From Rhodobacter viridis (GTDB lineage: Bacteria > Pseudomonadota > Alphaproteobacteria > Rhodobacterales > Rhodobacteraceae): DNA of 64,000 nt. Location: positions 18,378-82,377 of the forward strand of contig NZ_QJTK01000014.1 of the NCBI RefSeq assembly GCF_003217355.1. Reading direction: 5' to 3'. The notes under the pieces were generated by a model. It did no database searches, was not told the origin of the DNA, and saw only the letters and a list, made by a program, of their open reading frames with translations. The stretch's first letter is position 1. Each line of letters starts with the position of its first letter. A program made the position numbers and the translations under genes. Positions 57,448 to 64,000 of the stretch are shown here, one piece after another.

Positions 57448-58389
57448 GTGTCCAACAGCAACGATGGATCAATAGATGACCTCAACCTCAACTTCTGCGT
57501 CAAATATGCACGCCATCTGCTGACCGAAAGCAGGATATTTTCCCCGATATTGATCGCGCCAGGCCTTGAGGAAATTGCCTCAAGAAAAATGAATGACGCC
57601 ACCGGCGGCGTTATTTCATTCGATCACATCGCCCTCACCGAATCAGCGACATTTTATCAATCAAAGTGCAAATTACTATTTAGCCGAGCAAGGCAAAAAT
57701 TTTCAAATTACCACGAACGCCTTGAATTTTCCACCGATGACTTTATAATATTGGCAAGTCAGCCTGCGCCAGACTTGACGCTGAAGGAGTTCCGTCCGGG
57801 ACCTGACGAAAAAGGCTCACTCCCAAATGGCGATATTGAGCAACGCCTAGCGAAGTTCTCAGACAAATTGAAGGAGGTCGTAATTGAGGCGAGATGGGCT
57901 TTCTCACGCCACGAGATTTATTTCCCGGGAATTACATTTTTTGTCGACGTTTCAAGGAAAGATAGCATGCTGAACCTCAGATCTTTTCAGGGATCCACTA
58001 GCGGTATATTTTCCAATGATGGGCGAAAAATTGAAGACATGGCGGATGTCAAGATAGAAAATCTCATCTCATCGGCGCCAAGCGCACAGCACCTGTTATT
58101 GGCTGCGCAAGAGGCTGAAAATGCCTATCAGCAACTTCCATTATTAATTGCCTGTGCAAAAAGTCTTGTCGGAGATGGGCGCAAAAAGTTGGAGGCGTTC
58201 AAGGTATTTTTACCGGAGCATCTGCGATCGAAATGGGAGATGGCGCTAGAGAGGCGCAGGCATCTTGAGCACGACATTGGCTCAGACCTCAAACTGTGTG
58301 ATGCAGAGCAGTCTTGTTGGGATATGGATGAGATATTGCCATTCGCTTTTCGATATTACGCAAGCCATCCATTTCGCGCGAGGAATTGA
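57448..58389 (+). CDS. AT-rich orphan protein of unknown function
   Basis: A 313-residue protein that I do not recognise. No signal peptide or membrane segment is obvious. It looks like a mixed alpha/beta cytoplasmic protein (SPILIAPGLEEIASRK; VVIEARWAFSRHEIYFPGITFFVDVSR). The last third is helical and charged (EAENAYQQLPLLIACAKSLV; SKWEMALERRRHLEHD). The GTG at 57448 is chosen because GAGGG precedes it; a TTG at 57403 would start inside the hairpin. G+C is about 45 percent by eye against two thirds around it, with rare codons throughout, so recent acquisition is likely. It lies between ettA and a truncated cutA. Confidence 0.75.
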   Translation: MSNSNDGSIDDLNLNFCVKYARHLLTESRIFSPILIAPGLEEIASRKMNDATGGVISFDHIALTESATFYQSKCKLLFSRARQKFSNYHERLEFSTDDFIILASQPAPDLTLKEFRPGPDEKGSLPNGDIEQRLAKFSDKLKEVVIEARWAFSRHEIYFPGITFFVDVSRKDSMLNLRSFQGSTSGIFSNDGRKIEDMADVKIENLISSAPSAQHLLLAAQEAENAYQQLPLLIACAKSLVGDGRKKLEAFKVFLPEHLRSKWEMALERRRHLEHDIGSDLKLCDAEQSCWDMDEILPFAFRYYASHPFRARN

Positions 58390-58430
58390 AGTACTCGCCA
58401 ATTGGTGCATACGGGCTGGAGCATAATCTG

Positions 58431-58817
58431 ATGACCCTCACCCGCATCCTCACCACCCTGCCCGACACCATCTCGGCTCAAACCCTCGGCAAGGCGCTCG
58501 TCACCGCGCGGCTGGTCGCCTGCGCCCATGTCTCGGCGCCGGGCACGTCCTTCTACATCTGGGAGGGACAACAGGACCACAGCCCCGAGGTGCAGCTCTG
58601 GCTCAAGACTACGCCCGAGCGCCATGCAGGCGATCTCGAAATTGCTTTGCGCCTCGGCGCAGCGCAGATCCGGCGCGGAGATGTTCGAACTGAGCCTGCG
58701 GAACATCTCGCCCGCCAGCCATGCGGTGGCGGCAAGGGCACGCGCGCGGCCTGTCGCTTTACACGACGCGGACCGGCACCAAGAACACGTCGCACTGGTA
58801 TCTGCACGCCGTGCTGA
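58431..58817 (+). pseudogene. cutA: cutA, C-terminally disrupted
   Basis: The first 60-65 residues match CutA, the trimeric divalent-ion tolerance protein: TRILTTLPDTISAQTLGKALVTARLVACAHVS, then TSFYIWEGQQDHSPEVQLWLKTTPERH. After that the family's HPYxxPEIxxLP segment is missing. The frame runs on to 58817 in unrelated, Arg/Thr/Gly-rich sequence that overlaps another reading frame. So the gene appears fused to or cut by foreign sequence near 58620. The nearby AT-rich orphan may mark the rearrangement. A sequencing error alone does not explain the lost motif. Confidence 0.65.
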
Positions 58818-58966
58818 TCCTTCAGGAGGAGGTCATCTCGGTCAAGAGCTGCTCCCATGGCGCGATGGGGTTCACACCGCTTGCCCATCCCGGGCGACTT
58901 GCCGAGCCTGCCGGTTTCAAGTGCACGCCCGCACCCGGCTTTCTGGCCACGCTCGCGCCGGTCTGA
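58681..58966 (+). pseudogene. Frameshifted unknown gene
   Basis: Protein-like sequence starts in one frame (MFELSLRNISPASHAVAAR from 58681, open back to 58624) and continues in another from about 58740 to 58966 (GLSLYTTRTGTKNTSHWYLH, then HAVLILQEEVISVKSC and GFTPLAHPGRLAEP). Joined, it gives roughly 95 residues with consistent composition, so one indel near 58735-58755 in an Arg/Gly-coding GCGCGCG tract is inferred. Family not recognised. It lies upstream of the RNA ligase and could belong to that unit. Confidence 0.45.
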
Positions 58967-59007
58967 CGCCTCTTTCCGCCCTTGCCGCATCCGGGTAATC
59001 TTGCCCG

Positions 59008-59634
59008 ATGACGAAGAAATATCCCCGCACCTTTCATTTGCCGATCTCGCCCGGCGCCAGCAGCGACGACAAGATCATGACCTCGCTCGAGGGGCTGGCC
59101 GTCGACGATCTGGTGATCACCGAAAAGATGGACGGCGAGAACACCACGCTGCACCGCGGCGGGTGCCATGCGCGCAGCCCCGACAGCCGCAACCACCCCT
59201 CGCGCGATTGGCTCAAGGCCTTTGCCGCGGGCATCACGCCGCAGCTGGCCGAGGGCGAGCGGATTGTCGGCGAGAACCTCTATGCCCGCCATTCGGTGGG
59301 CTATGACGCGCTGCCCGCATGGTTTCTGGGCTTTGCCTGGATCGTCGGCGACGAGGTGCAGCCCTGGGATCTGACGCTCTTGCGGTTCGAGGAGCTGGGC
59401 ATCACCCCGGTGCCGGTGCTCTGGCGCGGACCGTTCCGCCCGGGGCTCTTCGAGACCATCGCGGCGGGGCTCGACCGCGACCGGCAGGAGGGCTTCGTCG
59501 CCCGCGTGGCCGCGGCCTTCCCGGAGGCCGAGATGCCGCGCCGGATGGGCAAATATGTCCGCGCGGGCCATGTGCAAAGCGAGACGCACTGGATGCACGC
59601 CCCCCTTGTGCCGAACGGGCTGAAGGGCGCATGA
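59008..59634 (+). CDS. RNA ligase family protein
   Basis: A 208-residue nucleotidyltransferase of the RNA_ligase (PF09414) type. Motif I is VITEKMDGENTTLHRGG, with the adenylated lysine in EKMDG near residue 36. Other family blocks are ERIVGENLYARHSVGYDALP and EGFVARV, where motif IV is expected, and the closing MGKYVRAGHVQSETHWM. The length is complete for the compact group. It should seal RNA or RNA/DNA nicks using ATP. Substrate and biology are unknown. It is coupled by an ATGA overlap to a membrane metallopeptidase-like gene. Confidence 0.82.
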   Translation: MTKKYPRTFHLPISPGASSDDKIMTSLEGLAVDDLVITEKMDGENTTLHRGGCHARSPDSRNHPSRDWLKAFAAGITPQLAEGERIVGENLYARHSVGYDALPAWFLGFAWIVGDEVQPWDLTLLRFEELGITPVPVLWRGPFRPGLFETIAAGLDRDRQEGFVARVAAAFPEAEMPRRMGKYVRAGHVQSETHWMHAPLVPNGLKGA

Positions 59635-60380
59635 GCCTCGGACGCGCCGCCCTGCATCTGGTGCTGGCTGCCGTGCTGACGGTGCTGACGCAACTGGGCG
59701 GGCTGGCCTGGCTGCTCAGTCGGCTGTTTCGGCGCAAGGCTCTCGCCTTTGCGGTGCTTTACGCCGGGCTTTGGCTGGCGGCGCTGATGATCGCGCCGAT
59801 CTTCGGGCGGGTGCCGATCGCCTGTCACGGCGAAGGGCCGCTGGGGATGCGGTCCTGGGTCTTCTGCCTTGCGAACCGCAATTACGTCGCGCCGGGTCTC
59901 AAGGCCGCCGCCGAGGACATGGCGGCCGCGATGGCGCAGACCTATCCCGGCACCGTGACCCTTGCCCTTGATGGCAACTTCCCGTTTCTGAACGGCTTTC
60001 CGCTTCTGCCGCATCTGTCGCACAAGGATGGCCGCAAGCTTGACCTTGCGCTTTATTATGCGGACCAAGGCCGCTACCTGCCGGGGCGGACCCGGTCGCT
60101 GCTGGGCTATTTCGCCTTCGAGCCGGGGCCAAGCGTCTGCCCGCCGCGCTTTCCGACCCTGCGCTGGGACCTTGACTGGCTGCAACCGCTCTGGCCCGAT
60201 TACGCGCCCGAGCCTGCGCGGATGCGCCTTGCGCTGCGGTTGCTTTCGCGCGACCCGCGGATCGGCAAGATTTTCCTTGAACCGCATCTGGCGGCGAAAT
60301 TCGGGTCCGGCGCCTCCAAGATCCGCTTTCAGGGCTGCGCCGCCGCCCGGCATGACGATCACATCCACATCCAGTTGTGA
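59631..60380 (+). CDS. Membrane-anchored LAS-type metallopeptidase-like protein
   Basis: A 249-residue protein with two N-terminal membrane segments (HLVLAAVLTVLTQLGGLAWLL; ALAFAVLYAGLWLAALMIA). A domain follows with zinc-peptidase hallmarks: LSHKDGRKLDLALYY (HxxxxxxD) near residue 130 and RHDDHIHIQL (HxH) at the extreme C-terminus, the LAS pattern of VanY, M15 and M74 peptidases. A role on peptidoglycan in the periplasm is possible but unproven. It overlaps the RNA ligase by four bases, an unexpected partnership. Confidence 0.7.
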   Translation: MSLGRAALHLVLAAVLTVLTQLGGLAWLLSRLFRRKALAFAVLYAGLWLAALMIAPIFGRVPIACHGEGPLGMRSWVFCLANRNYVAPGLKAAAEDMAAAMAQTYPGTVTLALDGNFPFLNGFPLLPHLSHKDGRKLDLALYYADQGRYLPGRTRSLLGYFAFEPGPSVCPPRFPTLRWDLDWLQPLWPDYAPEPARMRLALRLLSRDPRIGKIFLEPHLAAKFGSGASKIRFQGCAAARHDDHIHIQL

Positions 60381-60402
60381 GGTCCTTTTTCCGCCGGACC
60401 GC

Positions 60403-60610
60403 TCAGCCAAGCGCGTCGATTGCCGCCGCCAGCTTCATCACATCGGCCGCATAGAACCCGGCCGCATTGATGCAATTCGTCTCCAGCAGTTTCAAGCCGC
60501 TTTCGGTAGCGCGTGGGCCAGTTTTTCCATGTCGTCGAAGGGCTGCAAGATCCACTGCATCGGGTTCGGGCCTCCGCCGCGCAAAGGTAACACGCCCTTC
60601 CATAGCGCCC
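60403..60610 (-). pseudogene. Remnant of an ATP-grasp-like gene
   Basis: The minus strand encodes NPMQWILQPFDDMEKLAHAL in one frame. After a stop or frame change it continues as KLLETNCINAAGFYAADVMK and on to the stop at 60403. The second piece resembles, from memory, the C-terminal end of R2K-clade ATP-grasp proteins. No matching N-terminal part is seen upstream. This is taken as a decayed 3' end with at least one frameshift. Confidence 0.35.
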
Positions 60611-60673
60611 GGGTCCCGCGGCGTCACGATCCTTGCCGGGGCGGTCCGGCACCGACGCGCCCCGATCCGCAGA

Positions 60674-61096
60674 CTAATTCTCGCTGATGTCGACCGGGCG
60701 GAAGTGCAGCGCGGGGTGCGCGAAGGACTCGAAGACAGCCTTGATCTCTTCGGTGCAAAGCGTGTGCAGCGTCCGTGCATCGCGCCAGAGGGTCGCCCCG
60801 GTCAGGGCCGATGCCTTCACGACGCGCTCGGCGCCCTCGATGCCATAGCTGTCCAGCGGCAGGTTGCGCTTGCGGTCGCGTCGCTGAAACACGCTCATCC
60901 GGCTTTCGTCCCAGCTGTCCCGTCGGGCCACAATGTGCATGTATTGAGATTTCGGCCAGAGTATCTCGGCGTTTGGTGCGAGGCTCCAGATCCGGAAGAC
61001 CGGCAGAAATTCAAACGCATCGCCCGCCTTTTCGGTCATCGCCTCGGCGAGCGCGGCGCTGACGGCAAGTTCCGGTCCTTCGGTGCCATCGTGCAT
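60674..61096 (-). CDS. Imm11/DUF1629-like protein
   Basis: A 140-residue soluble protein. The C-terminal part (LWRDARTLHTLCTEEIKAVFESFAHPALHFRPVDI) fits the DUF1629/Imm11 pattern LWR...xxSDELKxxxxxxxxxGxxFxPV. The N-terminal half has FEFLPVFRIWSLAPN. Imm11 proteins are predicted immunity proteins of polymorphic toxin systems, yet no toxin gene is visible beside it. The ATG at 61096 is used. The start may be truncated relative to the family's usual 180 or so residues. Confidence 0.5.
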   Translation of the reverse strand: MHDGTEGPELAVSAALAEAMTEKAGDAFEFLPVFRIWSLAPNAEILWPKSQYMHIVARRDSWDESRMSVFQRRDRKRNLPLDSYGIEGAERVVKASALTGATLWRDARTLHTLCTEEIKAVFESFAHPALHFRPVDISEN

Positions 61097-61144
61097 CCCG
61101 AACAGATCGAGCGCACGATCCGGCGGCGTCAGGTCAGAACGCGA

Positions 61145-61913
61145 TCATGGGGCGGCGGGGCGCCTGCGGAGGAGATCCCGACGCAGCGTCAGCCCCGCCG
61201 CCACGATGATCGCAAGTTCAAGGCCGAAGGTCCTGTGCAGCACGAAGTTCCACACCCATCCGTCGCAAGCCGCAGCAGTTCGGGCAGGTCGTGCTCCAGA
61301 AACGGTACAAGCAAAAGCGCCATGCCCGCCCAGAACAGGAGCCGTGCCGCAAGCGCCCAGACGTCGAGATCAATCGCCAGACCCCGCGCCAGCACCGGGT
61401 TCGCCAGCTTCAAGAGCTCAGAAACACAAGACTTCCGGCCAGCGGAAAGGGCCAGTCGCGCAGGGCCTTGCGCGCGCTCTGGCTGACGCGAGAGGGGCGA
61501 CTGATGTGTCCCAACAAACCCGCCCGCAGGGAAAGCGGTGCCAGCCAATGCCCAGGCAGGCGGCGCAGCCAGGCCGCTGTCAGCGCCAGCGAGAGTGCCT
61601 GCAGATGCTCGACCACCGGCGCCGCCGCAAACGCAAGCTGCACCACCGGCCGCACTGAGAGCCGACCGCTCCCGGCCGCCGCCACGCCAAGGATCGCAAG
61701 GGCAAAGAGCGCCAGCGACAGACCGGGGGCGTGATGCCAGAACAGCAGATCCGCCAGCGCGACCAAACCCGCGAGCCCGGCCCAATGCGGGCCTCTGGTG
61801 CTCCGGCCCTCGCCCAGTGACACATCGGGCGGAACTGAGGTCGGCGCATCGAGCCACCAGCCGTCACGCGCAAGCGACCGGAGCAATCCGGGAATGAGAA
61901 CGGGTTGGGTCAT
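61145..61913 (-). pseudogene. DUF4173-like membrane protein, frameshifted
   Basis: It begins at 61913 with a DUF4173-like N-terminus (DGWWLDAPTSVPPDV, then WAGLAGLVALADLLFWHHAPGLSL) in one frame up to DWPFPLAGSLVF near 61430. It continues in a second frame as SELLKLANPVLARGLAI to about 61245, and ends in the first or third frame as WNFVLHRTFGLELAIIVAAG and a stop at 61145. Two indels are needed. The joined product, about 256 residues with several membrane segments, is short for the family, so internal loss is also likely. Confidence 0.55.
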
Positions 61914-62188
61914 GATCTGGCTCCGCAAACTGTCTGCGGGACCTTGCCTCGGCCCTTGTGCAGGTGCCGCGCGCAAGGCGTGCAGATCTCGTGCAGAGCG
62001 ACCGACGCGGGGCGTTTCGCCCATTTCGGGCCTCTCCCGCGGATGGTACAGTTTTTGTGACCTTCGCCAGCAAGGGCTGGGGGTATCGGGGCGCGTTGGG
62101 GGGGCGCTCGCCCGCCGCTTGCCGCAGGTCCTGACCCGCAATCGCCGAAACCCATTTTGACCCGATCCCCTTGCAACGGACGAAACCG

Positions 62189-63343
62189 ATGAAACCTCCC
62201 CATTTTCTCAAAGCGTTGCTGGGGCGCAAATCCGCAGAAAAGAAGGCGATCCGACCGCAATCCGGCCCGCTGGCGCCGTTTTTCGATGCTCTGGGTGACC
62301 CTTCGCTGCCGCCAACCGCCCGCGACGGGATTGGGCGCATTTTCGATGCGGTCGAAAGCCCGATGTTCCTGAGCTTCCCCAAGCAACCCGCGCTGCCCAA
62401 AGGCGTGGTGCCGGTGGCTGACCTGCCCCGCGCGCTCGCGCTGATGGTCTCGCGAGAAGGCCTCGAAACCCTTGAATGTTCGTATTTTCCGGGCGTTCTG
62501 CCGGAATTGAGCAAGACCCTGCTTTCCACGCTGGACGGCGACACGCAACAGGCCCTGACGCTCCACACCAGCCGAATTCAGGACCGGCTGAGCGCGGCGC
62601 TGTTTTCTCTGATCGATCCTGCCCTCGCGCGGCTCACCCGCCGTTTACCCGCCGAGACTGGGCCGTGTCCCCCGCTGGATAGTCTGAGAAATGCAAGCAA
62701 CGCCTCTGTCCTCGAGCTCCTGCAGCTTGCCGTGATCGTGCCGCTCGACGAGGTTCCGGTGGCGCTGGCGATGCTGGAAATCTTCGAGGCGGGGGCGATC
62801 CCCTGCGGCTATCTGGGCCTCGACGCGCCCTGTGACACTGCGGCGGGGCGGCTTTGCGCTTGGATCGGGCCGCAGGTCCACCACCCCGAGGCGGCCGCGC
62901 CCGCGATCGAGCTTGAGGACCAGATCGGGCGAGCCGCGCAGGAGATCTTTTTCGCGCTGCGCGAGGCCGTCCGTGACCTCGAGGTCGTTCAGGTGGGGGA
63001 AACGGCCTTTGTCTCCTCGAAATCGGCGGGGTTCTTTCTGTCGAGCGGTCCGATGGGCGCGGGAATGGATCGCTACACGGTCTATCTGTCCCCGACCGAG
63101 GAGTATGATGCCGCGACCCGTCCGCTTGCCGCGCGGATTGCGGGGCTGGCCGGGCTCGCCGATTGCACCGCGCGGTTTGGGGCGCCCGAGAAGGACATCC
63201 CCTCGATCCGCCTGCCGGGGCGCCCGCCAACGCTGCCGGGCAAGCTTTATCGGCATGGACAGGTGCGGGTGTCCGCGCTCAGTGCCAATGGCGTGGACCT
63301 TGCCGCGATCACGGTTTGGCTGGATCCGGGCGCAGGGGGCTAG
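62189..63343 (+). CDS. Hypothetical protein
   Basis: A 384-residue protein that is not recognised. It starts MKPPHFLKALLGRKSAEKKA, a basic segment. It lacks clear membrane segments and has a uniform high-GC codon pattern, which supports real coding. Distinct parts include LECSYFPGVLPELSK (90-115), LQLAVIVPLDEVPVALAMLEIFEAGAIP (about 185) and SSGPMGAGMDRYTVYLSP (about 290). The ATG at 62189 is preferred to a TTG at 62171. The 275 bases upstream hold only a GTGCAG motif repeated three times (near 61960-62000). No clear partner. Confidence 0.65.
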   Translation: MKPPHFLKALLGRKSAEKKAIRPQSGPLAPFFDALGDPSLPPTARDGIGRIFDAVESPMFLSFPKQPALPKGVVPVADLPRALALMVSREGLETLECSYFPGVLPELSKTLLSTLDGDTQQALTLHTSRIQDRLSAALFSLIDPALARLTRRLPAETGPCPPLDSLRNASNASVLELLQLAVIVPLDEVPVALAMLEIFEAGAIPCGYLGLDAPCDTAAGRLCAWIGPQVHHPEAAAPAIELEDQIGRAAQEIFFALREAVRDLEVVQVGETAFVSSKSAGFFLSSGPMGAGMDRYTVYLSPTEEYDAATRPLAARIAGLAGLADCTARFGAPEKDIPSIRLPGRPPTLPGKLYRHGQVRVSALSANGVDLAAITVWLDPGAGG

Positions 63344-63358
63344 GGTCTGCGGGGCGGA

Positions 63359-63816
63359 TCACTTGGTGAAATCAAGCGCCAAGGGGGCGAGGTCATGCGA
63401 GATCGTGAGGCGGAAGCCCCAGAAATTCCAAAGAAAAATATCCCCTTCGCGCACAAGGCCGCTTTGGTAGCCATCGACCCAATCGGGGTGCGGGGGGTGA
63501 TTGAAGCGCCGCGCCAGATCCGCCGCGCGCAGCCCGAGCGGGGGGCCGCCCAGATCGAAGCGCAGATCGCAAAACCCAGCCAGCAGAAAGTGCCGCGAAA
63601 CGCGGTCTGGCTGGAAAAACCCGACCGTGCCGCCGCAGGGCAGATCGAGCAGCGCATGATCGGGGGAAACCGTACCAGCGCCTCGGGCAAGGGCGCAAGC
63701 CCCGCGCCGTAGCCCATGGGAGGGGCCGTCACGCAGATCCCCTCGGGCAGGGGCAAGCGGTTGACGGCGGGCAGCTGCGGCGCAGGTCGTCCCATCCAGG
63801 GAAATCGCACTCTCAT
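63359..63816 (-). pseudogene. Frameshifted hypothetical gene
   Basis: The minus strand reads MRVRFPWMGRPAPQLPAVNR to PLPEALVRF in one frame, then from about 63660 a second frame continues as DHALLDLPCGGTVGFFQPDR, then DIFLWNFWGFRLTISHDLAP, and stops at 63359. The switch coincides with a CCCCC run (tttcccccgatc on the minus strand), consistent with one extra base. Joined it would be about 152 residues. Family unknown. An IS3-type element starts 8 bases upstream of its ATG and would separate it from its promoter. Confidence 0.6.
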
Positions 63817-63823
63817 ATCTCTC

Positions 63824-64000
63824 TGAGGTGGTCCCCAGCCAGCGGACAGTTTGCTAAGCTTGCCGCCAAGGAAGACGAGGACGAACAGCGTGGCTGGCAA
63901 ACGGCAGAACTACAGCGCGGACTTCAAGGCGAAGGTGGCGCTTGAAGCCATTCGTGGCGAGGCGACGATCGCCGAGCTGGTGGTGAAGCACGGCGTGCAT
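63824..64000 (+). mobile_element. IS3-family insertion sequence, left end (cut by window)
   Basis: The sequence TGAGGTGGTCCCCAGCC at 63824 looks like an IS3-family terminal inverted repeat, followed 50 bases later by an OrfA-type transposase gene. The right end lies beyond the window, so the exact boundary and target duplication cannot be seen. Confidence 0.7.
63890..64000 (+). CDS. IS3-family transposase OrfA (partial)
   Basis: Thirty-seven codons are visible from the GTG at 63890: [20 protein letters not shown] followed by [16 protein letters not shown]. This is the helix-turn-helix start of IS3-family OrfA proteins (HTH_8/Tnp_1). AGGAAG precedes the start. The gene runs off the window. 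Confidence 0.85.
   Translation, partial: MAGKRQNYSADFKAKVALEAIRGEATIAELVVKHGVH

Overview
The window is high-GC (about two thirds G+C by eye), densely packed alphaproteobacterial chromosome, and it reads as Rhodobacter capsulatus or a very close relative. The reasons are: an F1-only ATP synthase operon (atpHAGDC) without the F0 genes; an olsB-olsA ornithine-lipid pair beside chpT of the CckA-ChpT-CtrA phosphorelay; the imuA-imuB-dnaE2 mutasome; and several small families typical of Rhodobacterales (DUF4169 plus RHH, DUF2125, Hint_2, DUF3553). The species call rests on recalled gene content, not on a search.

Layout. 0-3.7 kb: nonulosonic (legionaminic-type) acid genes, with a NeuC/LegG-like epimerase facing a three-gene operon for an oxidoreductase, an SDR and a CMP-sugar synthetase. 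4-9.6 kb: an H-type lectin gene, then the F1 ATP synthase operon on the minus strand, ending in an intrinsic terminator. 9.6-25.8 kb: housekeeping genes, including a methyltransferase, gloB, clpA, an M23 peptidase, rpsD with a clear promoter and possible structured leader, hisC-tyrC, an extensin-like protein, ChaC, a MotA/TolQ-plus-OmpA pair, a Hint-domain protein behind a perfect FNR-type box, and LpxR. 25.9-31.4 kb: imuA-imuB-dnaE2, with a LexA-type box buried in imuA and repeat-like DNA inside the dnaE2 reading frame. 31.7-44 kb: ybaK, an SDR/thiolase pair, a metallophosphoesterase and lipid kinase, ilvD, exoD, the DUF4169/RHH pair, olsBA, chpT, proA and tRNA-Asp. 44-57.4 kb: a chemoreceptor, phnX, small orphan genes, a three-gene putative lipid A modification operon, an XRE-cupin regulator divergent from a dimethylglycine/sarcosine-dehydrogenase-like gene with a striking operator, an entericidin-like lipoprotein, a K+ channel and ettA.

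57.4-64 kb is different in character. It holds an AT-rich orphan gene, a truncated cutA, at least five apparent frameshifts in four or five eroded genes, an RNA ligase translationally coupled to a membrane-anchored LAS-type metallopeptidase, an Imm11/DUF1629-like protein, and the start of an IS3-family element at the right edge. This is the accessory part of the window. Either it is decaying or its base calls are poor.

Themes that link the genes are cell-envelope chemistry (nonulosonic acid, LpxR, ornithine lipid, lipid kinase, ArnT/PAP2, M23 and LAS peptidases, entericidin) and amino-acid synthesis (hisC, tyrC, ilvD, proA). Packing is extreme: many ATGA/GTGA overlaps, and several convergent pairs share bases in their stop codons.
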